From positions 65,214 through 129,213 of the forward strand of contig CAVVRF010000047.1 of the NCBI GenBank assembly GCA_963750535.1: a stretch of 64,000 nt of DNA. The letters are read 5' to 3'. Below the pieces are notes generated by a model. The model was not told the origin of the DNA. It saw only the letters and a program-made list of their open reading frames with translations, and made no database searches. Shown here one piece after another: positions 28,807 to 38,404 of this stretch (position 1 is its first letter; each line of letters begins with the position of its first letter). The translations under genes were made by a program, and so were the position numbers. This DNA is from JAKFWF01 sp963750535. GTDB lineage: Bacteria > Pseudomonadota > Alphaproteobacteria > Rhizobiales > Hyphomicrobiaceae.

Positions 28807-29160
28807 TCAGGCGGCCGGCGGGCGCTGGCCGTTCGGGCCGTACTGCAGGACTTTCACGCTCTGGAGTGTCACCAGGCCGCTGCCGATCATGTCGTCGATT
28901 GCCGCCAGGAAGGCGTTGATCTTGTCCTCCGCGTCGACGATGTCGATGACGATCGGCAGGTCCTCGGACAAGCGCAGGATCTTGGCGGTGTGGATCCGGC
29001 TCGAGTGCCCGAACCCCATCGGTCCGCGCAGGACGGTGGCGCCGGCAAGGTGCATCTCGCGGGCCTTGAGCACGATCGCTTCGTAGAGCGGCCTCGGGCC
29101 GAACTTCTCGTCCTCGCCGAAGTAGATGCGCAGCAGGATGGCGTCGCGGGGGATCTGCAT
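28807..29160 (-). CDS. DUF190 protein (PII-like fold) linked to fluoride channel
   Basis: 117 residues from the ATG at 29160 (MQIPRDAILLRIYFGED, the usual family start); an ATG at 29172 would add four residues and overlap the crcB end. DUF190 proteins have a small ferredoxin-like fold and are regularly found next to crcB. Their role is not settled; regulation of the channel is plausible. ilvD follows downstream by 44 bp. Confidence 0.85.
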   Translation of the reverse strand: MQIPRDAILLRIYFGEDEKFGPRPLYEAIVLKAREMHLAGATVLRGPMGFGHSSRIHTAKILRLSEDLPIVIDIVDAEDKINAFLAAIDDMIGSGLVTLQSVKVLQYGPNGQRPPAA

Positions 29161-29162
29161 GG

Positions 29163-29561
29163 TCACACCCATTTCATCGCGTTGAGGCTACTGGCGGCGG
29201 CATGGCCAAGCCATATCGCGATCAGGCACAAAGCGACCGAGGCGACGATGTTGGCGCCGGCGTAGAGCCATTGGCCTTCATGGAGCAGGTTGAGCGTTTG
29301 CAGGCTGAATGAGGAGAATGTCGTATAGCCGCCGCAGATCCCGACCATGACGAACTGGCGGGTCACGGTGCCGACCAGCAGCCGTCCGTCGGGGCCGGTG
29401 ACGGCGGCGAAGAAGCCGATCACGAGCGAGCCGAGGACGTTGACGATGAGCGTGCCCCAGGGAAACGACTTGCCGAACAGGCGAGCCGCCACGCCCGAGC
29501 ACCAGTAGCGAGCGACGCTGCCGAATGCGCCTCCGATCGCGATCCACAGGTAGCTCTGCAT
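29163..29561 (-). CDS. crcB: Fluoride ion channel FluC/CrcB
   Basis: 132 residues with four membrane helices. Family motifs are present: GGAFGSVARYW near the start, GTLIVNVLGSLVIGFF, and GGYTTFSSFSLQTL. These channels form dual-topology dimers that export fluoride. The start was set at 29561, where the hydrophobic helix begins; an upstream extension would add a charged stretch atypical of the family. The DUF190 gene follows directly. Confidence 0.93.
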   Translation of the reverse strand: MQSYLWIAIGGAFGSVARYWCSGVAARLFGKSFPWGTLIVNVLGSLVIGFFAAVTGPDGRLLVGTVTRQFVMVGICGGYTTFSSFSLQTLNLLHEGQWLYAGANIVASVALCLIAIWLGHAAASSLNAMKWV

Positions 29562-29688
29562 TGGCCTCTCGTATCCGGCAGTGCGGCCGGCGGACGCCGG
29601 GCAGACGCTGTTATTGCGCCGGGCCCGCGCTGCGTCTACCCCTCGGGAGCGGGGGCGTGCCATCCCGGCGCCGCTGATCGGGATCGGG

Positions 29689-30511
29689 TCAAGTGGTGCG
29701 GGGACGCGGCAGCTCGATCGGCAGGAAATCGATGCCGGTGCGCTGCACGGGCTGCGGATAGAGCTTCATGAGCCCCATGATCTCGCTCGGCATCCCGACC
29801 ACCACGGGAAGTCCGAGCTCGCGCGCCTCGGTCGCCGTCAGCGCATAGTCGTGCGTCCAGTGGCCGCCTGCGAGCTTGTCGGCGAGCTGCTCGGCCTTCG
29901 ACAGCTCCAACTGTGGTGTCAGCAACTCGACGGCGCCGCGCTTGACTTGGGCCAGCGCCTTCTCGCTGACATCGGCCAGCACGAGCGTCAGGTCGAACAC
30001 CTCCGCGATCGGTTTCGAGTTCCCTCGCCTTGACAATGCTGGCCGCCGGCAGGCCGGCGATCTGCGGGTCGATCGGGCCGAGGACGGAGAACTCCCCGAG
30101 CACGATCTCGTCGGCGGCAAGCGCGATGAGCGTTCCGCCGGACATGGCGTACACTGGTACGAACACCGTTGCTTTCGCCGGGTGGGACTCGATGGCGCGC
30201 GCGATCTGCATGGCGGCGAGGACCAGTCCGCCGGGCGTATGCAGCACGAGATCGATGGGCGTCTCCGGTGGCGTCTCCTTGATGGCGGCGATGATGGTCT
30301 GGGCATCCTCGAGATCGATGTGGCGGGCGACCGCGAAGCCGAACAGGCTTCGCTTCTCCTGCCGGTGGATCATCGTGATGACGCGGGTGCCACGCTTCTT
30401 TTCTATCGCGCTGATGGCCTGCAGGCGCTGATAGGCGAACCAGCGCCCCATGAGCAGGGGCTGCAAGGCCAGCACGACGAATACGATCCACATCAACGAC
30501 GAAAAGTCCAT
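29689..30511 (-). CDS. Membrane-anchored serine dehydrogenase proteinase family (ClpP/crotonase fold), frameshifted
   Basis: 273 residues after removing one extra base near 30017. The N-terminal helix (MDFSSLMWIVFVVLALQPLLMG) anchors it to the membrane. Family features include the HTPGGLVLAA segment and the nucleophile region YAMSGGTLIALAADEIV. After correction the chain reads VKARELKPIAEVFDLTLVLADVSEKAL and runs to LPIELPRPRTT. This SDH_protease family (PF01972) is related to SppA and ClpP; natural substrates are unknown. It is divergent from the MFS gene with a 293-bp gap. Confidence 0.8.
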
Positions 30512-30804
30512 GGGACACCTCGGTTCGGGCTCATCCAAGACACCAATTCAGGTGCGGTCGGACCGGGGAAACTGGTCTCGGGCCGCGGCAGCGACGCGAT
30601 TGTAGAGCCGCTTCAGATGCTTGGAACACAGAATTCGACCGGCGGGACGTCGATCGCTCGCGAATCCTCATTCGGTCGGCATATAGTCGCTCTTCGCCAC
30701 TCGCCGCTTTGGCGAAGGAGCAGGGGGCCGGCTGCTCGCAGCCATCGTCGCGGGCTCGGCTGGCGCCGGTCATCATGGCCCCGGCAGGGATGGAAGGAGC
30801 AGGC

Positions 30805-32037
30805 ATGGCTTGGTCCGGAGGAGTGACCGACGGTATCAAGCGAGTTCCAGCCGGGGTGTGGACACTCGGCTTCGTATCGATGCTGATGGACATTTCCTCG
30901 GAGATGATTCATGCGCTGCTGCCGATCTACATGGTGACCGTCCTTGGAACGTCGGCATTGGCGGTCGGCATCATCGAGGGCATTGCGGAAGCGACCGCCG
31001 CCATTACAAAGATCTTCTCCGGCGCGCTGTCGGACTGGCTCGGGCGCCGCAAGGGCGTCGCCGCTCTCGGCTATGGCCTTGCTGCTTTCACCAAACCCAT
31101 CTTTCCGCTGGCGCCAAGCCTCGGCTGGCTGATCGCGGCCCGTTTCATCGACCGGATCGGCAAGGGCATCCGCGGAGCGCCGCGGGACGCGCTGATTGCC
31201 GATCTTGCCGACCCCGACGCCCGGGGCGCGAGCTTTGGCCTGCGGCAGTCGCTCGACACGATCGGGGCGTTTCTCGGACCGCTGTTGGCCATTCTCCTGA
31301 TGCTGATGACGGCCAATAGCTTCACGATCGTATTCTGGATCGCCGTCATTCCCGCATTCATGTCGCTTCTCCTTATCGTCTTCTTTGTTCACGAGCCTGA
31401 GCGTCCGGCCGAGCTTCGCACCGTGCAGTCGCCGCTGAGCCGCGGTGAGCTCGCTCGCCTTGGAGTCCGCTTCCGGTGGATCGTAGCACTTGCCGCCGTC
31501 TTCACTCTCGCCCGCTTCAGCGAGGCGTTCCTGGTGCTGCGGGCGCAGTCGGTCGGCTTGTCGGCGGCGCTCGTTCCCGCGGTGCTCGTCCTGATGAACA
31601 TCGCCTATGCGCTGGCTGCCTATCCGGCCGGTGTCCTCTCCGACCAGATCGACCGCCGCACGATCCTCGTCGCTGGGCTCGCCATTCTCGTCGTTGCTGA
31701 CCTGGTGCTGGCCTACTCCACGACGATCACCGGCATCGGAATCGGGGTGGTGCTCTGGGGGCTGCACATGGGGTTGACCCAGGGACTGCTGGCGACACTT
31801 GTGGCGGACGCTGTACCTGCCGAGCTGCGGGGCACCGCCTATGGTGTGTTCAACCTCGTGTCGGGGCTGGCGCTGCTCGCCGCAAGCGTGATCGCCGGCG
31901 GCCTGTGGGATGCCTTCGGTCCGAAGGGGACTTTCGTTGCCGGCGCGATCTTCGCGGCGTTCGCCCTGGCCGGCCTCATGATGGCGCGACGCCTCGGCGT
32001 GCCGGCCCCGCAAGATCGATCGGGAAAAATGCGGTAA
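30805..32037 (+). CDS. Major facilitator superfamily transporter
   Basis: 410 residues from the ATG at 30805, chosen for the GGAAGGAG ribosome-binding site at 30792-30799. Twelve predicted helices, with the MFS loop motif GALSDWLGRRKG between helices 2 and 3 and RFIDRIGKGIRGAPRDALIAD later in the first half, a pattern also found in NreB-like and sugar-type MFS proteins. The substrate cannot be deduced. Nearest neighbours are the protease (divergent) and the SHP cytochrome operon 193 bp downstream. Confidence 0.88.
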   Translation: MAWSGGVTDGIKRVPAGVWTLGFVSMLMDISSEMIHALLPIYMVTVLGTSALAVGIIEGIAEATAAITKIFSGALSDWLGRRKGVAALGYGLAAFTKPIFPLAPSLGWLIAARFIDRIGKGIRGAPRDALIADLADPDARGASFGLRQSLDTIGAFLGPLLAILLMLMTANSFTIVFWIAVIPAFMSLLLIVFFVHEPERPAELRTVQSPLSRGELARLGVRFRWIVALAAVFTLARFSEAFLVLRAQSVGLSAALVPAVLVLMNIAYALAAYPAGVLSDQIDRRTILVAGLAILVVADLVLAYSTTITGIGIGVVLWGLHMGLTQGLLATLVADAVPAELRGTAYGVFNLVSGLALLAASVIAGGLWDAFGPKGTFVAGAIFAAFALAGLMMARRLGVPAPQDRSGKMR

Positions 32038-32230
32038 GGACGGCGGGACAGATGGTCCAGGCACGCAAGGCCGCGCTTGCCGCACTTGCCGGCAGTGACG
32101 ATGGCGCGGGCGTCGGCCGAGCCGCATCGCCTCCTCGATTGAACCTGTCAAATCGCTGACAACGACTGCCAGCCTCCCGTCATCGGCGACCTGCTAGCTG
32201 CTCTGCGATGACGACGCGGAGGGTTCAATC

Positions 32231-33393
32231 ATGCTGATCGAGGCGCACGCAACCGTCGAACGCGCGGGAGCGCTCGAGGCCGCGCCGGATCGTGGTGTGG
32301 GACATGGGCGTTCGAGCCTTTCACTGGCTGCTGCTGGCCTCGGTCGCCGGCGCGCTGGCGACAGGATTTCTCGACGGCAAGCGGCTGCTCGATCTCCACG
32401 TGATCCTGGGAACGGGCATCGCGGCCCTGATCCTGCTGCGCGTGATCTGGGGCTTTACCGGCTCGACCTACGCGCGCTTCGCAAGCTTCGTGTGCGGGCC
32501 GCGCGAAATGTTCGCCCACGCGCGCGACCTCGTCCGCCGCCGGGCGGCGCATCATGTCGGTCACAATCCGGTCGGCACCATGATGATCCTGACGCTGCTC
32601 ACCGTGCTGGCCATGCTCATCGCAACGGGCGTCGTCGCGCTCGGCGGGGTGGTCAAGGAAGGCCCGCTCGCCGCCTTCACGACCTATGCGAGCGGGCGCA
32701 CGGCGAAGGAGATCCACGAGGCGCTAGCCTTCGGTCTGCTCGGCCTCATCGCCATGCACGTGAGCCGGTGTCGTCGTGGAAAGCCTGCGCACGCGCGAAA
32801 ACCTGGTGCGCGCCATGCTGACGGGGGTGAAGCGCGAGCGGCCCAATGCCATCGTCGCGGCTCCGGCCCGTGACCGGCCGATGCTGGCGGCGGGCTTGGG
32901 TGCGGGTGTGCTTCTGCTCATGGCAGGCGGAGTGGCCTCCCTCGCGCAGCTGCCGGCATCCGGCGTGCCGTCTGCCCAGCTCGATGCGATTTACGCCAAC
33001 GAGTGCAATGCCTGCCACTCGGTGCATCATCCAAGCCTTGCGCCGGCCGCGACCTGGACCGCCATCATGGCCGGCCTCTCCGATCATTTCGGCGAGAACG
33101 CGAGCCTCGATGCCGGCACGACCGCCGCCCTGACGACCTACCTCATATCCAATTCCGCCGAGCACTGGGACACCAGCGCCGCCAACCGGCTGCGCAGCGC
33201 CAGCAGCGCCGAGCCGCTGCGGATCACCGCGACCGCCGGCTGGCGGCGTCTGCATCGCAGCGTTCCGGATCAGGCCTTCGCGCTCAAGCCCGTCGGCGGA
33301 AAGGCCAACTGCACGAACTGCCATGGCGACGCCGAGACCGGGCGCTTTGCCCCGCGCGCCATCGCCATTCCAGAGGAGAGAGCGACACCATGA
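32231..33393 (+). CDS. Cytochrome b561 fused to diheme cytochrome c (DHC-like), two frameshifts
   Basis: 386 residues when two extra bases (about 32285 and 32762) are removed. The start at 32231 has CGGAGGG upstream; without the first correction the alternative is a GTG at 32292. The first half is a b561-type membrane domain with four His for two b hemes (RAFHWLL, LDLHVIL, EIHEALAF, AMHV). A further helix near residue 215 leads to a periplasmic DHC domain with CNACH and CTNCH plus HSVHHPSL. In Rhodobacter-type shp operons, a separate cytochrome b passes electrons to DHC and then SHP; here the first two are one protein. The end overlaps the shp start by ATGA. Confidence 0.82.
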
Positions 33394-33821
33394 ACAGAAC
33401 GAACATGATCGGATTGGTGCTGGCCGTGGTCTTGACCGGCACCACTGCCGCGGCGCTGGCCGCCGTCAGTCCGGCACAGAAGGCGGTCCAGGACAAGTAC
33501 GCGGCGCTGGCCCGCGCAGCCGATCCGGCCTTCAAGGAATTCTCGGCCGCGCGCGGCGAGGTGTTCTTCCAGGGGCGCCACGCGGGCGGCAAGGCCGAGA
33601 CCCCGTCGTGCACGACATGCCACACGAGCAATCCGAGGAAGCCCGGGCAAACACGCGCCGGCAAGGAGATCGCACCGATGGCGGCATCCGCGAACCCGAA
33701 GCGCTTCACAGACCCGGCCGACGTCGAGAAATGGTTCAAGCGCAATTGCAGCGATGTTCTCGGCCGTGACTGTTCGGCCGCCGAGAAGGGCGACGTGCTC
33801 GCCTACCTGCTCGGCCTGTGA
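33390..33821 (+). CDS. shp: SHP-type monoheme cytochrome c (DUF1924)
   Basis: 143 residues with a signal peptide ending AALAA. One CxxCH (CTTCH) near residue 74. The C-terminal WFKRNCSDVLGRDCSAAEKGDVLAYL matches the SHP (sphaeroides heme protein) pattern, in which an Asn is the sixth heme ligand and can give way to oxygen or other small ligands; the Asn in KRNC is the candidate, and two Cys nearby may form a disulfide. SHP receives electrons from DHC. Its physiological role in related bacteria is unsettled. Confidence 0.85.
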   Translation: MNRTNMIGLVLAVVLTGTTAAALAAVSPAQKAVQDKYAALARAADPAFKEFSAARGEVFFQGRHAGGKAETPSCTTCHTSNPRKPGQTRAGKEIAPMAASANPKRFTDPADVEKWFKRNCSDVLGRDCSAAEKGDVLAYLLGL

Positions 33822-33854
33822 TCCTGGAACAATCGAACAAGAGGACTGAAAGCC

Positions 33855-34346
33855 ATGAAGACAGCTGTACAGCGCGCCGTGCCGCTGGCCGCCGCCCTGC
33901 TCGCATGCGCCATTGCCACGCCGTCGCAAGCCGACGGCCACGGCGTCGCGCCGGTGAAGGATCCGATCGTCGCGAAGGAGTGCAGCGCCTGCCACATGAT
34001 TTATCCGGCGGGGCTGTTGCCGGCGCGGTCCTGGCAGAGGCTGATGGGCGGCCTCAACGACCACTTCGGCGACAACGCCGAGCTCGATGACGCAACCCGC
34101 CAGCGCATAACCGACTATCTGGCCGCGAACGCCGCCGATGCTCGGGGTGGCGGCGGAAAAGGCATGCGCGAGCTCCCTGACAACGCTGTTCCGCTCAGGA
34201 TCAGCGAGATGCCGTGGTTCCTGCGCAAGCACGGCAAGAAGGGTCGCGTCGCGCCTGATACGCTCAAGCGCCGCGGTGCGAATTCGGCCTCGGACTGCAA
34301 GGCCTGTCACCAGGGCGCCGAGCAGGGCCTGTTCGACGACGATTAA
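33855..34346 (+). CDS. Periplasmic diheme cytochrome c (DHC)
   Basis: 163 residues, signal peptide ending PSQADG, with two CxxCH motifs (CSACH near residue 43, CKACH near 150). The spacing HMIYPAGLLPARSW after the first heme and the FGDNAELDDATRQRITDYL helix match the DHC family and the C-terminal half of the b561 fusion two genes upstream, so the two look like paralogues. Likely electron donor to SHP. It is the last gene of the operon and faces the PPDK-like gene. Confidence 0.9.
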   Translation: MKTAVQRAVPLAAALLACAIATPSQADGHGVAPVKDPIVAKECSACHMIYPAGLLPARSWQRLMGGLNDHFGDNAELDDATRQRITDYLAANAADARGGGGKGMRELPDNAVPLRISEMPWFLRKHGKKGRVAPDTLKRRGANSASDCKACHQGAEQGLFDDD

Positions 34347-34402
34347 GCCGGCCGTGATGGGAAGCCCACGTCGACACCGCAATGCATCCCGTCCGCCGCT
34401 CG

Positions 34403-36053
34403 TCAGCGGCTGCGCTTCCTGTCTTGCCCGCGATGGGCAGGCGCAGCGGATTGCCAGCTCCTGATCTCTTGAAGCAGCTCCGTCGGCTTGCTGCGCAGAA
34501 TATCGAGGCGCCCGTTGAATACGAGGCCCGCGGCGGCGTCGATCGAGATCACGTCGCCCTCGGCAACCCGTTGCATTCCGAACGTGCCGTGCCCGCCGGA
34601 CCCGTCGATCGCCAGGCCGCCGCAGGCGACGATGCAGGGTTTGCCGAGCTGTCGCGCCACCACCGCGGCGTGAGACGTGCGCGCGCCCTCGATGGTAACG
34701 AGCCCGGCCGCCTCCGCCAATGCGGCGACATCCGCGGTCTCGGCGGTTTGGCGCACCAGGATCACGGAACCCTTCGAGCGCTTGAGATAGGCAACGCGCT
34801 CCGGATCGAAGACGACGGCGCCGACCGCCACCCCGATACTGGCCGATGTCCCCGTTGCAAGCGGCACCGTTCCCGCGGCGAGCTGCAGCCTGGTCTCCTC
34901 GACCTCGTCGAGATCGAGTGCCGCCAATGTCGCCAGCGCTTCCGCTGGGGAGATGATCTTTTCGGCTACCAGATCCCGCGCAATCTGGAGAGCCGCCAGC
35001 GGCGTGCGCTTGCCCGCGCGGGCCTGGAGCAGCAGCAAGCGGCCTTCCTCCACCGTGAACTCGAAGTCCTGCATGTCTCTAAATTCGCGCTCGAGGACCG
35101 CCTTTGCCGCGACAAGCGCCTGGTGCGCCCGCGGCGCCCGGCGCTCGAGATCGTCGAGCCCCGACGCGCGATGCCGCCCGGCGACGACGTCCTCGCCTTG
35201 CGCATTGGCGAGAAAGTCGACGTAGACCTCGTTGCGGCCGTTGGCGGGATTGCGGGTGAAGCCGACGCCCGCACCCGAGTTCGGTCCGAGATTGCCGAAC
35301 ACCATGGCCTGGACGGTGACGGCGGTGCCGAGGCTTTCCGGGATGCCGTTGAGCTGTCGGTAGCTCTTGGCCCGCTCGCTCGACCAGGATCTGAATACCG
35401 CTTCGATTGCCGACCGGATCTGCGCCGCCGGTTCGTCTGGAAATGCCTGGCCCACCTCGCTGTCGAAGACTGCCTCGAATGCCTCGGACAGTTCCCTGAG
35501 TTCGGACGTCGCCAAGCTCATCGAGCTGGGCGGCGCCGGCCATGGCAAGGGCACTAGCGACCTTGCCGCCGAAGCGGGATGGGCAAATGCCGTGCACGAC
35601 CTCTCCGAATTGCTGCACCAGTCGCCGGCGGCAGTCCTGGGCGAGACGCGGATTGCCGGTCATTCGAACGAGACCGCTGACTGCTGCGTCGTTCAAGCCG
35701 ACGTTGAGCACCGTCTCCATCATGCCCGGCATCGACACCGCGGCCCCCGATCGGACGGAAACCAGAAGCGGGCGCCTCGCATCGCCGAACTGGCGGCCGG
35801 TCAGGCTGCCGAGGCGGTCGAGCTCGCGCGCCAGGGCCGTGTCGAGGCCGCACAGCGCTGGCTTTCCGTGCGCCAGATAGTTCCGGCAGAATTCGGCGGA
35901 GATGACGAAACCCGGCGGCACAGGCAGACCGCGCAGGCCCATTCGCATCAGATTATGCGCCTTGGAGCCGACGATCTCCTTTCCTGGCAGCTCGGACGCC
36001 GAGCCCGGGAAAGGGATCTGGAAGATGTAGCTTTCGATCCCCTTGTTAGGCAT
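34403..36053 (-). CDS. PPDK-like protein: ATP-grasp plus phosphohistidine swivel domain, no PEP barrel (frameshifted)
   Basis: 549 residues after removing one extra base near 35517. The N-terminus (KAHNLMRMGLRGLPVPPGFVIS) and VRSGAAVSMPGMMETVLNVG match the pyruvate phosphate dikinase nucleotide-binding domain. FTRNPANGRNEVYVDF and a DFEFTVEEGRLLLLQAR end that domain. The swivel domain carries the catalytic His in EGARTSHAAVVARQ. The chain then stops at LRSKPTELLQEIRSWQ, so the C-terminal PEP/pyruvate TIM barrel of about 330 residues is absent; normal PPDK has about 880 residues. It cannot be a complete PPDK. It overlaps the preceding gene by one base (TGATG), implying coupled production of the two proteins. 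Confidence 0.8.
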
Positions 36054-37972
36054 CAGGCGATGACCTCCTCCATCAAATAGGCTCTGAGCGCCTGGCCTGC
36101 ATGCGTGTAGGCGTCGGTTGCGGTCTCGATCGCCTGCGCCAGCTCTCGCAGCACCAGCAGTTGGCGCTGATCCGCGCCGGTCTCGATCAGCCAACGCCTG
36201 AAGGAGCGCAGCCCATCATCGGCTTCGTGCTCGATGGCAATCAGCTTTTCGAGCGCCTGCATGAACTCGTCGAGGTCGTCGCGAATGTCCGATCGGGTGA
36301 CGGTCGCGGCGCACTCGACGCAGCGTACGAGCTCACGCGCGGAAGCGAGCGACATGTCCGCCAGCGCCCTGAGCCTGGCGTCGGCGTCATCGCTCGGTCC
36401 GGTCAGCCGCGCCAGGTCAACGAGGGCTGCGGCTTCCTCGAGCTCGTCAATCGCATCGTCGGTGTATTCGAAGAAATCGAGCAGGGAGCGCGGTCGGGCG
36501 AACCGCCTGATATCGTCACGCGCCTCGTTGAGCACCTGGTCGGCTTTCTTCTCCCAGGTATCTGCCCGCATGACGAAGCGGGAGATCCAATCGCGGTCCT
36601 GTGCACTGTCCCGACGGCCGAGGGCCTCGACCAGCGCCAGCGCGAGATCGTAACCGATGGCGGCGTGCTCGGCGGCGTAATCGAAGACGCGCAGCCGCTC
36701 CTTCTCGAATGCAATGCGCAGCCGCGCCTTGATCTCGTCCCTGATATTGCGGCGCGATCGTCGCTGTTGCAGCCCGATCGATGCCAGCCGCATCGCGTCC
36801 TTGAGGAACGCGACGGCGCTGGCTTCGTCGATCATCTCATCGAGCCGCTCGCCGTATCTCAATTGTGCGCCGGCAGCGTACTCCACGGCCTCGGCCAGCG
36901 CGCGCTCGCCGCCAACCTCGATCAGGGCCCGATGACCGAAATCCTGGTCGGCGGCCCACTTGAGCACAGCCACTGCCTGCTTCTTGCCGACAAAGATCCG
37001 GAGCCGCTTTCGCATCCGGTTCCAGTCGATCAGGAACACGATGCGCGATCCGAGCCGATCGAGAAATGTCTCGATCGCCTCATCGTCGGCGGCATCGAAC
37101 CGGCCGGTCGACAAAATGTACTGGCCCAACTCGACCTTCTCGCTCTGGCGTTCCTCGGCGTGCTCCCAGACGAGGCCGCGATCGGCAAGAAGGCTCCTGA
37201 AAAATTGCAGCCGGGGCCAATGTATGTCGGTATAGGTCACGGTCACGGACCGCTCGTCGACCCTGATGACAAGGACATGGGCATCGGTCGTGCCGATGTC
37301 GTTCTGGATCAGGAGGCGGCCTTCGTGCTCGGTCGCGGTCGTGCCGAGCCCCGGATGGTCGAACTTGAGCGGGGCGGTACGGCTCAGCCCCTTCATGAAG
37401 GCCTTGACGCGCCGACGGCCTTTTTCCGACAGGTGGTGCACCCGCGCGCCATCGAGGGTCTCGACGGCAGTGGCGGCCTGGAGGAGGTTGATCGCCTTGT
37501 GGACGTCCATCACGATCAGGTGGAGGCTGTCACCGGCCTTGCGATCCCCCGACGTGATTGCCGAGATCAACGCACCCGGAATCGAGCCGTGCTCGGGAAG
37601 TGGCAGCGCCAACGCCTGCATGCGCGTCCTGAAAGTTGCCTGCTGCGCGGAAGGCAGGCAATCGAGCATGGCCGCGATGCTCTTCTGGATGCGACGCAGT
37701 ACCTCCGGCCCATGCGGGATCCGAAAGACGCCAGGGCGCTCCTTGCGCGTTCCGGCAATGACATCGTCGAGCCATTCGTCGCCGATCTGGCAGGCGAGGC
37801 GCTCGGCTTTGAGCTCGACCGCAGGAGCATTCGGGTGCTCGGCTTGGGAGCGCGCCGTTTGCAACAAGGCAAAATAGAACTTGGACTGATCATTGGCGAC
37901 AAGTGAACGTGCAACCAAATCGGGCGCGAGGATCTCCTGATCGCCCAGCTCTTCGACAATGGCATGCTTCAT
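36053..37972 (-). CDS. Conserved hypothetical protein with PhoU/DUF47-like C-terminus
   Basis: 639 residues, intact, no signal peptide or membrane helix. I do not recognise the N-terminal two-thirds, which mixes alpha/beta and helical stretches (for example LIVMDVHKAINLLQ, VTYTDIHWPRLQFF and FVGKKQAVAVLKWAA). The last 200 or so residues are helical with acidic repeats (FFEYTDDAIDELEEAAALVDLA, LIAIEHEADDGLRSFRRWLI) resembling PhoU/DUF47 helical bundles, a weak call. It is translationally coupled to the PPDK-like phosphotransferase, so it may be that protein's partner or substrate. The phosphate connection is inference. Confidence 0.6.
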   Translation of the reverse strand: MKHAIVEELGDQEILAPDLVARSLVANDQSKFYFALLQTARSQAEHPNAPAVELKAERLACQIGDEWLDDVIAGTRKERPGVFRIPHGPEVLRRIQKSIAAMLDCLPSAQQATFRTRMQALALPLPEHGSIPGALISAITSGDRKAGDSLHLIVMDVHKAINLLQAATAVETLDGARVHHLSEKGRRRVKAFMKGLSRTAPLKFDHPGLGTTATEHEGRLLIQNDIGTTDAHVLVIRVDERSVTVTYTDIHWPRLQFFRSLLADRGLVWEHAEERQSEKVELGQYILSTGRFDAADDEAIETFLDRLGSRIVFLIDWNRMRKRLRIFVGKKQAVAVLKWAADQDFGHRALIEVGGERALAEAVEYAAGAQLRYGERLDEMIDEASAVAFLKDAMRLASIGLQQRRSRRNIRDEIKARLRIAFEKERLRVFDYAAEHAAIGYDLALALVEALGRRDSAQDRDWISRFVMRADTWEKKADQVLNEARDDIRRFARPRSLLDFFEYTDDAIDELEEAAALVDLARLTGPSDDADARLRALADMSLASARELVRCVECAATVTRSDIRDDLDEFMQALEKLIAIEHEADDGLRSFRRWLIETGADQRQLLVLRELAQAIETATDAYTHAGQALRAYLMEEVIA

Positions 37973-38404
37973 GGCAATGACTCTTCTCGGTACGCCGTAG
38001 CGGGTCGTGCGTGGGCTGGCTCTCCGGCGTCGCGACCATGCGCATTTTCGAGGATGGCCGGAACGTCGCTCGGATCGCCGGGGGCCGTTGACATGGATCC
38101 TGTCGATAGCGCGTCGTGAGCAGCGCGGACTGCCACGTCTGTCTGAACCACTGCAAGGAGCTCACTGAATAATCGGCAAAATCGCCTGCGGCGCACCTGC
38201 CTGCTCGACCCGTGTCGAGTGCAAACAAGGGCCACCTAGTTCTTTCGCGTGACACCGGCATGACAGTCGACGTGGGGGATAGGACAGTCCATTCGACCGA
38301 TCCAATGGCGGCGCCCGATTTGAGCCGCATTCGCCAGTTGTTCCGGGTGCTTTGGTGCGCTCGCCATCAAGACCATCTGGGCACGGCCAGTCCGTGCCGG
38401 AGGG
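37973..38404. other. Intergenic region, no gene seen
   Basis: 432 bp between the start of the PhoU-like/PPDK-like operon and the end of the PIMT-esterase gene, both leftward. It should contain the promoter of the former. Open frames here lack supported starts or recognisable products. Confidence 0.4.

Noticed and set aside
29562..29690. Fluoride riboswitch upstream of crcB
   Set aside because: A GGGATGGC-N-CCCCC stretch on the minus strand is loosely similar to the first half of the motif, but the downstream CTGATG-type half is missing.
34403..36053. Complete pyruvate phosphate dikinase
   Set aside because: Only the nucleotide-binding and phosphohistidine domains are encoded; no PEP-binding barrel follows in any frame.
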